From: Globodera rostochiensis
Taxonomy: Eukaryota; Nematoda; Chromadorea; Rhabditida; Heteroderidae
NCBI GenBank assembly: GCA_018350325.1
Contig: JAEVLN010000003.1
Span: 2,217,214-2,281,213, forward strand
DNA length: 64,000 nt
Reading direction: 5' to 3'
Part shown: positions 1 through 9,912 of the stretch, in pieces
Layout of the letters: the number at the start of each line of letters is the position of its first letter
Numbering within the stretch: position 1 is the stretch's first letter
Position numbers and translations under genes: made by a program
The notes under the pieces: generated by a model
Seen by the model: the letters and a program-made list of their open reading frames with translations, nothing else
Databases searched by the model: none
Told to the model about the DNA's origin: nothing

Positions 1-292
1 CTTAATCCCCGGAGTTCCTAAGTATACTTTTTAGTCTTTGGGCATAACAAGTGAAAGAATAGAATAGGTTTTTAATATATTCAGAAAAAATTATGGTCTA
101 GGGCTTAATCCCCGGAGTTCCTAAGTATACTTTTTAGTCTTTGGGTATAACAAGTGAAAGAATAGAATATGTTTTTAATATATTCAGAAAAAATTATGGT
201 CGTTTTCGGCCCGTCCTAGGGCTTAATCCCCGGAGTTCTTAAGTATACTTTTTAGTCTTTGGGCATAACATGTGAAAGATTAGGATATGTTT
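1..292. repeat. Tandem repeat array, unit about 102-119 bp
   Basis: Three consecutive near-identical units start at about 1, 103 and 222. Each opens with CTTAATCCCCGGAGTTC, continues through an AAGTATACTTTTTAG motif and ends in an AT-rich stretch with AATATATTCAG. The third unit is cut off after GATATGTTTTT at about 292, where unrelated sequence with a zinc-knuckle reading frame begins. The array probably continues beyond the left edge. No coding capacity was recognised. Confidence 0.9.
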
Positions 293-718
293 TTGGAGCA
301 GATCGAAGACGTTGAGTGTTGGAGGGTAGAAAATAGATTGGGATTTTTGCTAATAAAGGTCCGAAAGGAGCTGACAGGTATGCCAGAATCGGAAGCACCA
401 ACACGGTTAGAAGGGGAAGCGAGTGGGTCCCAAAAAGAAATAAAATCTAACACCCCTTCATTCAGGTACCCGACGACCGGAGAGACGAGAAAGCGAAGGG
501 CGGAAGACTCCAACGACGGTCCAAGTGCGAGAAGAGACGAGAATTGGCGCTACAATCAGCTCGAGTGGCGACATTACCATGGAGCGGTATTCGTCTGCGG
601 AGGAAGACGAGGCGGACGAGCAGCACAGAACGACTTCAGATGCTACAACTGCGGAGGCCACGGGCACATGGCGCGCAATTGCGGGGGCACATGGCAGGAG
701 GAAAAAGGCAGTGAATAG
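287..718 (+). CDS. CCHC zinc-knuckle ORF, gag-like fragment
   Basis: An open frame of 143 codons whose nominal ATG lies inside the flanking repeat, so the true start is unknown. Residues about 117-130 form a perfect zinc knuckle, CYNCGGHGHMARNC (C-x2-C-x4-H-x4-C), preceded by a Gly/Arg-rich, highly charged segment. This arrangement is typical of the nucleocapsid end of retrotransposon Gag proteins, and also of some cellular single-stranded nucleic-acid binding proteins. No protease, reverse transcriptase or integrase follows within the next kilobase. I read it as a Gag-like remnant of an inserted element, but a small spliced cellular gene cannot be excluded. Confidence 0.5.
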   Translation: MFLEQIEDVECWRVENRLGFLLIKVRKELTGMPESEAPTRLEGEASGSQKEIKSNTPSFRYPTTGETRKRRAEDSNDGPSARRDENWRYNQLEWRHYHGAVFVCGGRRGGRAAQNDFRCYNCGGHGHMARNCGGTWQEEKGSE

Positions 719-1552
719 ACCCCCCAGGCAGTCTTACGGTCTCACCACTTTGAAAAACTCCCCACCCCTTTGCTTCGGCTAGGAAATAAGCACGGTCGGA
801 AAAGAACAATGAAATTCAAGGGCAAAATAAAAACAATCAATTTTGGACGACACTGAAATTTTAGGCCATCGGAAGAAGTTCAGAACCCATGGGATGCCTA
901 GGCAATATCCCAAGAGAAGGAAAGACCGATCTGTGCTGAAGATGAGGGCCGGTTTCTGGAACAATGAACCAGGCAGAGCCAAAAGTCGAGCACATGGATC
1001 AGGGACGATCCAAAAGGAAAGGAGGGAGTGGATGGGCGCTGAACTTCGCAAGAACCAAAAACAAAAGGGAGTGTCGTCCAAAAAAGAGAAAGACAAATGC
1101 CCGAAATTTCAGAAAAGCCAAAAGCTTCAGAGAGACCAGGGACGGTCTTCGGTAGGGTTAGAGGTGTAGCATCGGACCGAAACCAGCAGGCTGAATTTGA
1201 TTGCCGAAGCAGAAGAGGGAAGGGAGAAAAGCGAATAGGCAAATCGATCAAGTTTCATCACATTTCACTCATCCTTTTCCAATATGCTCACTGCCCATAA
1301 CCCCGCCCATTTCCATCACAGTTAAATTGTAAGGAGAGAGAGAAAAGGAGGTCAGTCAGTTCGAACCTCGCGAAATAAAGTGACTTCGGTGGAGTCGGAA
1401 GAACGGTTTTGGGAGGAGGGGCTGAAGGGACTGATCACCCCGGGAAGCCCTCCTTCGGGAATGAAATGCCCATCGGTTCAACCCCTTTTTGGGCAGCCTG
1501 CCCCGTACCCCTGGCCTTAAATGCCAGCCCCTTCCCTGGCACGGTCTAACTC
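719..1552. other. Remainder of the segment inserted in the repeat array
   Basis: Unique sequence between the CCHC frame and the point at about 1553 where the array resumes. It holds a Lys/Arg/Gln-rich open frame at 843-1169 (plus) with no recognisable domain, and a GC-rich tail at about 1390-1550. No polymerase, integrase or terminal repeat was seen. Confidence 0.4.
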
Positions 1553-1720
1553 AAGTGAAAGATTAGGATATGCTTTTAATATATTCAGAAAAAATTATAG
1601 TCCTTGCGGCCCGTCCTGCACTTAATCCCCGGAGTTCCTAAGTATACTTTTTAGCCTTTGGGCATAACAAGTGAAAGATTAGGATATGCTTTTAATATAT
1701 TCAGAAAAAAGTTCCGGTCA
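1553..1720. repeat. Continuation of the left-edge tandem repeat
   Basis: Sequence from about 1553 again reads GTGAAAGATTAGGATATG followed by the AT-rich tail, then a full unit beginning CTTAATCCCCGGAGTTC at 1620. These are the same units as at 1-292, so the 1.26-kb unique segment between them sits inside the array. Confidence 0.85.
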
Positions 1721-1984
1721 GTGAAAGCAGATAAAAAAGTCTTAAAACGAAAAAATGGGTGACAATTTGCGAATTAAATGAATAATCGTAAAAATGCCTA
1801 TGGGCATGTTTTCTTAAACAACGCTTGGTTCGCGCGACTTGCGGCTACCGCCGTTTGTAAAGATTTCAGAAAAGAAGCTGGATATGGACTCGAAACTGGC
1901 CAAAGAACCGAAGTCAATGAATCTGATGTATGCCAAATCCGTGGGCTCATATCTGAACATACAAAAAGTGACCAAAACTTCTTT

Positions 1985-4812
1985 TCAATTGAGGGGGGGG
2001 GAAACCCACGCTCCTCTCCATGCCACAAAATGGCGATGCGTTGATGTCCCCGACTTCTGTTGCTGCTTCGGCGACTTCCGTTGTCCGTACTTCTGATGAA
2101 GAACATGGGCACAACGCACTAAATCGGGCACACGCACCATTTTGCCACCCACATTGACCAACGCAAAGCGAGCCCCCGAAATGGCACGGCCAAAGTAATG
2201 AATCTTAGCAAGCGATTTGCAAGGAGATCAGTTGATCAGAAAGTGCCGGCATTAAAAGAGCACCTTTTCGATGTACTCAATGCCGACCAAGTCAATGCAC
2301 ATTGTGGTGATTGCCAACCCTAAAGCCGCAGCAGCCATGCTTTGTAGTGAATGTGCCGAAATGCACCCACCAACGATGATGTAGAACAAGTCGAACAGGA
2401 AGAACTCGTGCTTGGCCGGCACAATGTCTCCAAACCCAACGGTCGTCATCGTAATAAAGGAGTAGTAGAAACCGTCGAACCTTTTCGCTAAAATGAATGG
2501 CTTAACATTTTCCCCTCGCTTACAGTGCCCATCGCTCCCAGCTGGCCAAAAGGACGGCACTTTAGCGTAAAATGGATAAGAGAATCGTTCAAATGCCAAA
2601 AATAAAAGCGGTTACCCGATGCTCATGTAGCCGAGAAGAATGGCGGCGATCAATGTGACGGGAATGGAAATGTTGTAAAGGCCCAACTGAAATACGCAGG
2701 GGCTGCTCGTCCGATGAAAGAAGGCGTTATCTGTCAGGGAGCCGTACCTGGTGCAGATGCGCTCTCATAAGCGTTGGATGTCCCGCCGCGTCCTCCCCGC
2801 CAGCGCCGCCAAGCAGTCGTCCCCTCAGGCGAAGTTTTGCGCGTGTGTAATGCGTGTACAACAGAACAATCAAAGTCGAGAAGAACTACAAAGATTGATT
2901 GTTTTATTAATGAAAAAGTTTCGACCTTTCCAATGTCAGCGACCTAAACATTGAATTTGTTTTGAACGGAGGAAAATTGAACAAAAAAATGGTCACAGTG
3001 ATCAGAATCAGCGGAACGCCAAAGAGAGCGTAGAAAATGCAGAACATTCGCCCGGCGGAAGTCACTGGCACCAAATTACCGTATCCGATGGTGGTCAACA
3101 GAGTGGAGGTGAAGAACACTGCCTGAAGAGTCAGGGGACGCTGATTCCCCCCACTCTGATCAGTCATTTTGATCAATCGGATTTGGGGCTTTGCTCCGTC
3201 CGTTTGCCTTTCCCCAAGTCCCTTCTGCTATCACCTCCTCCGATACCCACCGTTGTCATGCTCCAACTGCTCTGATCAACGCTTTTTGTGCCTCTGAGAT
3301 GTGCCAATCCAACGTAATGCGTGTCGAACGCGTCGAACATCAGTCTGGTCATGTTCTCCACCCGTTCTGCGGCCACAGATTCCACGCGATCTTCCAAATA
3401 GACGGCATTTATCACCGGAATCGGTCGGTCTTCACCGTTCGGGTACGTTACCTCGTGGCACTGTCGGATCGTTAAGCAACTCCCAAATTTGTTCCAACAT
3501 TTCGCGCTTCTCCCGCTCGATGACGCCCAAAGTCTGAAACTTTTTTGGCACATCGTCAACAGCGCCAATTTGGCCATCAAAAGCGACTCGCCTCTCTTCG
3601 CACGGCAATTTCGTTGGGCCTTTCCAATTGATAAAAGACAAAAGCGCCGCCGACAATGTAACAAAGCGACAGCAAAATCAGGCCAATGTGGGGCAACACA
3701 CTGAAAGAGTTTTGAACAAATTTTTAGTTCCGCGGGGCGCGTCCATCGAATTTAGGACGGACGCGAAAAGGAAGAGAAAACAAACTCACATCCGCGCATA
3801 TTTCTTCCACATTGGCATTTTCTGGAAAATGAATGAAGAGAATAATTGAGGTGATTAGGTATTAAAGCCCATCATTTTGGACACGGATCCTGGACTTGGA
3901 GAAGGTGCCACCTGGACCTGGACTCTGGGTACAGGAAAATCCAGGCCTGTGCCCAGGTCCAGATTGGGCTCTAGTATTATTAAATGCGCTGGGATGGGCT
4001 CGCTCATCAAAGAAAAGGGCGAAAAAACTAACGCACCGATGCCGACGCCGGGGAGACAACGCCTCGGGGGACAAATGGCAGATTTAGGAGAACCGAGTGA
4101 CGTTTGAGGAACATTTTAGAATTTAAAATTTGAAGTTTGAAATGAAATGAATTTGAGAAAGGGGGAGGAGGAGGGGGGGAGGGGGTCGAAGGTGGGGGAG
4201 GGCAAAAGTGAAAAGTGAGTGTTTTGGGCGGAATGGGAAATTGGGCGGCCAATTTAAAGGAATGCAAGCCGTCGGCATTCATTCATTGCCTTTTGGCGGC
4301 GGCTGCGGCGGCTAAGACGCGTACAAATTCCCTCGGGACCATTCAATCGACTCCCTTTTTGAGTCGGATTCATTTTACCGCCGCCGGCACCCCCCCCCCC
4401 AGTGCCCTAACATCCTCCACTAACTATCACTATCGGGCCCCTCACATCAGGCTCTCGGGTTTCGGATAACCTACGGCTCTTCTGATTCCTACCCTCCCTT
4501 GTGCGCCTCACTCACCTCCTCTTCTTCTTCCTCTTCCTTTCCTTCCGCTTCGTCGCCCTCCTTTTCCTCCTCTTCTTCCTCTTCTTCATCGTTTTCCTTG
4601 TCCTCCGCACCTCCTCCTCCTCCTCCGATCAGTCTTTGCCCCCACGGGGTTTCCGTCAACTGCACCTTTCTCTTCCGGTCCTCCTCTCCATTGGGCGTTG
4701 CGTCATCTTCCGCCTCGGCTTCCACTCCGTCAGCTCCTTCCAATAATTGAAAGGACGAAGGCGACTTTCCCCTCTGGCGTTTATGATGTTGCGAGTGCTT
4801 TCGTGCCATCAT
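1985..4812 (-). CDS. Two-pore-domain (TWK/K2P) potassium channel, copy A
   Basis: K2P channels dimerise in the plasma membrane and carry background K+ current. Hand model, minus strand: 4493-4812, 3592-3700, 3452-3533, 3251-3390, 2997-3122, 2926-2943, 2748-2885, 2616-2686, 2524-2559, 2371-2480, 2264-2319, 1985-2203. All phases close to 474 residues. Exon 1 is a cytoplasmic Glu-rich tail. M1 ([10 protein letters not shown]...) is in exon 2. Pore 1 has TTIGYGN and pore 2 has TTVGFGD. The post-M4 segment [13 protein letters not shown] is shared with the neighbouring copy B. M2 begins across an 18-nt microexon encoding VADIGK. Intron 2 uses a GC donor at 3591. The partner copy lies head to head 1 kb away, so the two may share a promoter region. 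Exact TWK orthology is not assigned, and the first exon is the least certain part. Confidence 0.9.
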
Positions 4813-5801
4813 CCCTCACACTCACTCACTCCATTCTGACAGTTGGGAACTTTGTTTTGGGTGGGATGAATGGAAGGAAGGGAAATTCGCTCAAAAATGG
4901 GACGGTGGGGTGGATGGACGAATGGTCCTAATCGAATTTGAACCCTTGGAGCTCCCCCTCCCCTCAGGGGCTGCATTTGCTCTCTCTTACGAGTTGGGTT
5001 TGGACTCATTCCCCCCCCCTCCCCCCCCCCTCCCCCCGTCCTCTTCCACGTCCATCCATTCGCAATTCCCTCGCTGAGCCAATTTCCGCGAGATTTCATT
5101 CCGAAATTGGCTGATTAAATCCTTTATGGGTGGGTGACGCAGAGGACAAATTTGGTGGTGGGATGGACAAAAACAGTGGCGGCGAAAAGCAATCAGCCGA
5201 TGGCTTTGGACATTGGGACAACGGACGGCGGTGCGGAACGGCAAAAAGAGTCGTGAGAAGCATCGGCAACGGCATTTGTGGTTTTAGACCCTCCGACTTA
5301 CAATAAAACCCGCCCCCACAAACACACAGCTTTCGTCCCCCCATAAGACATGTTCATCTTCATCATCTTCCATCCATCCCAGCCCCTTCCCTCCCATTCA
5401 TCCCATCTCAAAAATTCATCCCAAAATGCCGTTCCCTCCCTCCCCTTAAGCATCCATCCCCCACGGCCCATTTGGACAACTCTCCGGGGAATGGTTAAGG
5501 GCGGGGGGCAGCAACTCCGTCCGTCTCTGTGGGGGGAAGAGATGAATGAATGGGGGGCGGGGGGGGGGGGGGGAAGATGTGCATGCACTTCACTCACTTT
5601 TTCTTACTTTTTCCCTTCAGCAAAAGTGCCGGCCGCCGCTTTCCGTCCGTCCAATCGACTCCCCCCGCTTATGCATTATTAGTCCTCAACTCAAATCCCT
5701 CCCTCCTCGGCCTCATGCTTTATCAGCGCAGGCCAACCTACGGTATGTTGCTATTGTGGGGATAACTGTAACAAAATTAAGAAACAAAACAACAAATTAA
5801 T
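4813..5801. other. Head-to-head intergenic region between the K2P copies
   Basis: About 1 kb between the predicted starts of two divergently transcribed channel paralogues. It is C/G-rich with several poly(C) and poly(G) runs (for example near 5010-5035 and 5555-5572). Short open frames here are low-complexity. No TATA box or recognisable regulatory motif was identified. Position alone makes it a candidate bidirectional promoter. Confidence 0.4.
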
Positions 5802-8800
5802 TTGATTAATCTTTTTCCCCAACCGAAAGAAATGGTCCAACCAGTGGACGAGGCGGAGGACCCTCTGGACATGCCCGGCACTTCGTCCGCCGCTTCGGAC
5901 GATGTTTCCCGGCGCAAAATCTCCTCACACCGCGGGCAACGCAAAGTTTCGCGCAGAATGGAGCTCATTGTCAGAGGCAGTGGGGGATGGCTAAACGCCG
6001 AAGACACTTTTGGGGAGCTGAACGAGGGAATGGAGCCGGACGAGTTGGAGGAGCTAAGGGACAGGTTGGAGACGGGGGGGGGGGGGGGGGGGGGGGGGGG
6101 TGCGCGAAGGCACGACGGCAACGGTTGTTCAGGCTCGGGGATCTGGTGGACCCGCGCGAGTCACTCCAACAGCGGCGTAGACGGGTCGGTCGGTTTGAGG
6201 CACTAATGTCGTATTTAACAGAAGACAGAACCGGGGGGTCTCTGTTTGGGGTTTCTTTTTGCTTTTGGCCCCCCCCCCTCTAAGCCTTTCCGTCTCTTCC
6301 AGCTGGGAGTGTTCGACCCCTCCTCCGTGCCTTCACATCCCTCGTCCGTCTGCTGGACGGGGGGCCATTCGTCGATGGTGCACCACGCTTCCCTCGGCTT
6401 GAACGGAGAGGAAGATGCGGAGAATGAAGTCGACGATGTAGAGGGCGTCGCCCGCGGGGACTCGGCACTTAAAAAGGTCGTCGCCCAAAGGCTTTTCCTC
6501 TGCATAATTAAATTAATCATTTTGCGATGGCACAGTATGCCAAGCTTATACTTCCCCACGTTGCGTTGGTGCTGCTCACCTGTGCCTACACAATCATCGG
6601 CGCCTTTATTTTTTACTCGGTTGAGAACCCTCACGAAATCGCCTCCAAGCGGAGACAGGTCAGGTGGGGGGAGGGATCCCTGGAGGGCCATTTCATCGGT
6701 GCCAATTAATGCGAACCTGCCCAATAAGTTGGACTTGATCAACCGACAGCAGGACATGGTTAGTTCTCGTCCTGGTTCGTTGTTCAGCCTGATCAGCTCG
6801 CTTTAGTTTGTTTCCGCCCTCGTCCGACTCGCTGTCAGCAATGTCAGCGGAGTGCGGGACGAGTGGCAGCATTTGGCACGGGGCCATCTTCACGAGATGA
6901 GTGACCACTTGTTCATCGCGTTCGAAAAACACTTTCTGACCGCCACAGAAGTGAAGCGAAACGCCACCATTTCCATTTGGTCAGCACAGAAAGACGCCGG
7001 CAGAGATGGGGGGGGGGGGGGGGGGGGGGGGGCACTTTCTCTGTTGGGGCCGCTGGCCGATCGATCGGTCTGATCAAAATTCCCCCCCCCCCCTCCCTTG
7101 CGCAGGACTTTCTCAACCGCTGTGTTCTTCTCCGTAACGGTCTGTTCTTTACCCGCTTTTTCTCTCCCCGTCCCCGTCCCTGACATTCTTCCCCGTCATC
7201 CCATCCCCGTCATTCCGTCCCCGCCATCCCATCCCCGTCATCCCATCCCCGTCATCCCATTCCCGTCATCGCCGTCATCCCATCCCCGTCATCCCATCCC
7301 CGTCATCCCATTCCCGTCATCCCATCCCCGTCATTCCGTCCCCGTCATCCCATCCCCGTCATCCCATCCCCGTCATCCCATTCCCGTCATCCCATCCCCG
7401 TCATCCTACCCCCGTCATCCCATCCCCGTCATCCCGTCCCCGTCATCGTTTCATCCCTCGAAAGGTCGTCTCCACCATTGGTTATGGAAATCCGGTGCCG
7501 GTGACCCGTCTCGGCCGAATCGCGTGCATTTCCTTCTCTCTGTTCGGCATCCCCCTCACTTTGGTGACCATCGCGGACCTTGGCAAATTCCTTTCCGAAC
7601 ATCTCGTTTGGCTGTACGGGAGGTATTTGGGCCTTAAGGTGATCGATCGATCGATTGATCGGTATTGAGGAAAAAAAGGGATCGAATTTTTTTATTACGA
7701 TAGCATTTTGTGGTCAACAAACTGCAGAGGACGGAGTTTGAGGGGGAACACATTTGCGGAAAGTGCCGAAGCAGAGGCCTCAGCACCGTCGAGGGCAGCA
7801 TTCATTTGGTGGAGGAAAAAAAGTCAGTGAGCCCGGGATGAGTTGACGGCAGCCGAAATTTCGTCCGGCCCAAAAATGTCCGGGGGCCCGTTAAGCTCTC
7901 AGTATGTATTAGAGATGTTCGAGAGTCTCGAGTCGAAAAATTTCTCAGTTTTTGGGGCTCAATCTCGAGTCTTGGGGTCAATTCGCGGTCTCGATTCTCG
8001 ATAAATTTCAAGTCTCTAACATCCTAGATGTATGAACGAACAGTCAGTCCGGGTCGTTCTGTCCTCCATCCAATATTTGTTGCTTCTTTAAGGATTCCGG
8101 CGCTGCTTGTACTCGCCATTTTGGTGCTCTACACCGCCCTCGGCAATATTTGGCCGTCTCTCGACTAATCGAAGTCCCCCATTTCCCTTTAGGCGGCGTT
8201 TTGATGTCCCAATTGGAGCCGTGGGTAAACAAAATCGATTGTTTCCCCCACAATTGATTCAGCCCGTTTAGAGCTTCTTCACCTCCTTCTATTGGTCTTT
8301 CATCACAATGACTACCGTAACCCGCAAATATAATCACCCCTTTCTCTTTCTCTTACCGTAACACCCTTAAAGGTCGGCTTTGGCGATTTGATGCCCCGTC
8401 GAGAGCATTACACGGCCTTGATCCTCCTCTACATCGTCCTCGGTGCCGTCAAATGTGTCCCAATGGTTTTGATCCGTTTTTTGTTTTGTTAGGTTTGGCC
8501 ATCACAACAATGTGCATTGACCTTGTCGGGATTCAATACATCCGCAAAATCCATTACTTCGGTCGAAAAATCCAAGATGCCCGTTCAGCATTGGCCGTAG
8601 TCGGTGGAAAGGTGCAAAAAAGGGGGGGGGGGGTCGTTGAACGAATTCACACCCCGTTTTTAGGTCGTTCTTGTCTCCGAGCTTTACACAAATCTTGTCC
8701 AGAAACGGCAACGGAATAACACTTTGCGCGACGCATTTATTATTGAGGTGATATGGGGGGCTGATCAGAGGTTCGATTAGGGGAAGGGACTGATCAGAGC

Positions 8801-9175
8801 TTCGGTTAGGGAAAGGGACTGATCAGAGGTTCGATTAGGGGAGGGACTGATCAGAGGTTCGATTAGGGGAAGGGACTGATCGGTGTTTAATTATGGGAAG
8901 GGACTGATCAGAGGTTCGATTAGGGGAAGAGACTGATTGGTAGAGTCTCCGTTTCCAGTCCTCGAATGTTAGTTAATGATCTCCCTTTCTCACAGAATCT
9001 GTACGTGTCTAAGCGTCACATCATTCCGTTTATCCCTTCGGACATTCGTCTGATCAAATACATCGATCAGATAGAGCCGGTGACTCGAAACAATTCGCTG
9101 TCCGACCCCCACCTCGTGCCGAATTCGTGCCGTTTTTGCCACTCTCACTTTGGAATGGCCAATCATCACATTTGA
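5802..9175 (+). CDS. Two-pore-domain (TWK/K2P) potassium channel, copy B
   Basis: Paralogue of copy A on the opposite strand. Well-supported exons: 6303-6476, 6536-6658 (M1, LPHVALVLL), 6807-6979, 7106-7139, 7465-7638 (pore 1 STIGYG and M2), 7728-7822, 8093-8142 (M3), 8193-8224, 8272-8316, 8373-8442 (pore 2 VGFGD), 8493-8611 (M4, then [13 protein letters not shown]), 8664-8747, 8996-9175 (stop). Phases agree from 6807 to the stop. Pore 2 is split between ITMTT and VGFGD by an intron, and pore 1 is split by an intron carrying a minisatellite. The M3 intron has a GC donor at 8143. Weak points are the N-terminal exons, where the frame changes across a run of 27 G at 6074-6100, and the exon ending at 6758, whose acceptor I could not place. 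The gene is otherwise intact. Confidence 0.88.
7170..7450 (+). repeat. Intronic minisatellite, 14-bp unit
   Basis: About twenty copies of a unit close to CCCCGTCATCCCAT fill the intron between the pore-helix exon (ending 7139) and the selectivity-filter exon (starting 7465) of copy B. The unit is not a multiple of three, yet one frame stays open through the array as a Pro/Ile/His repeat. The flanking splice phases show that it is intronic. Confidence 0.9.
8755..8940 (+). repeat. Intronic minisatellite, about 29-bp unit
   Basis: Six imperfect copies of a unit containing CTGATCAGAGGTTCGATTAG lie in the last intron (8748-8995) of K2P copy B. Each copy carries a TGATCA palindrome. Confidence 0.88.
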
Positions 9176-9912
9176 GGCGATTCCGGCACATTTTTCATTT
9201 TAATTGGATCGATTTTGAATGCAAAAGCGCCTCTTCCCTTTCAATTGTTTCTTTTCATTTCCTTTTCCCTCCTCTTCCATTGTTTTGTTTCTTTCCTCCG
9301 CCACTCTTTGGTAATTGCTCATTTAATTTTACACAAAGCAAAAATAAAATGGGGGGGGCGCCCGGGGGGGGGGGGGATAAATTGGGAACTTTTGGGGGGG
9401 CGCCGGGGGGGGGGGGGGGGAAAGGACGGGCCAAACTCCGTGGAGGACAAAAAAAGGGCAGACGAAAACGACAAATGGCATGGGGCGGAAGGAAGATGAT
9501 CATCACGCTCGGATGGATGGGCTGCTGGAAGGCATTTCCCCCGGGGGGAAGCGAAGGGATGGAGTTGGAGGAACCCCCGCCGCCGCCCTTTTGGCATTTC
9601 CTTGCAGCTCATTTCGGCACCAACTAACACAACAAACAACACAATCCACCAAAAAGTCCCTTGGGCAACAGAATTTTATAGGTGATTTGATAAAAACAAA
9701 ATTTATTCACCGCTGACGACAAACTTTTGCGTCTTCAAAGACAAAGTTTAAGGATTACTTTGAATGGACTTTTTGTTTAATGTAATTTTATTATTATTAA
9801 GAAAATTTGTAACAATTAAAAAAGAAATGAATTAGACAAAAAAGACAGACAATTAATTGGTCAACAGCATAAAACGTCCGTCAGTGCTAAGAGTGCCCAC
9901 AGACTTTTCGGC
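9176..9912. other. Intergenic, K2P copy B to HECW
   Basis: No gene was recognised. The segment holds an AATAAA hexamer at about 9344, usable as a K2P copy B polyadenylation signal, followed at once by several poly(G) runs (9351-9420) and then AT-rich sequence. Open frames across the poly(G) runs are low complexity. Confidence 0.5.

Noticed and set aside
2748..2885. Apparent frameshift and stop between M2 and M3 of channel copy A
   Set aside because: A 61-base intron from 2747 to 2687 (GTACGG to TTTCAG) restores phase, so the gene is intact.
7098..7637. Long open frame encoding a Pro-His-Pro-Ile repeat protein
   Set aside because: It is produced by the 14-bp minisatellite. The K2P exons on both sides join in phase across it, so it is intronic.
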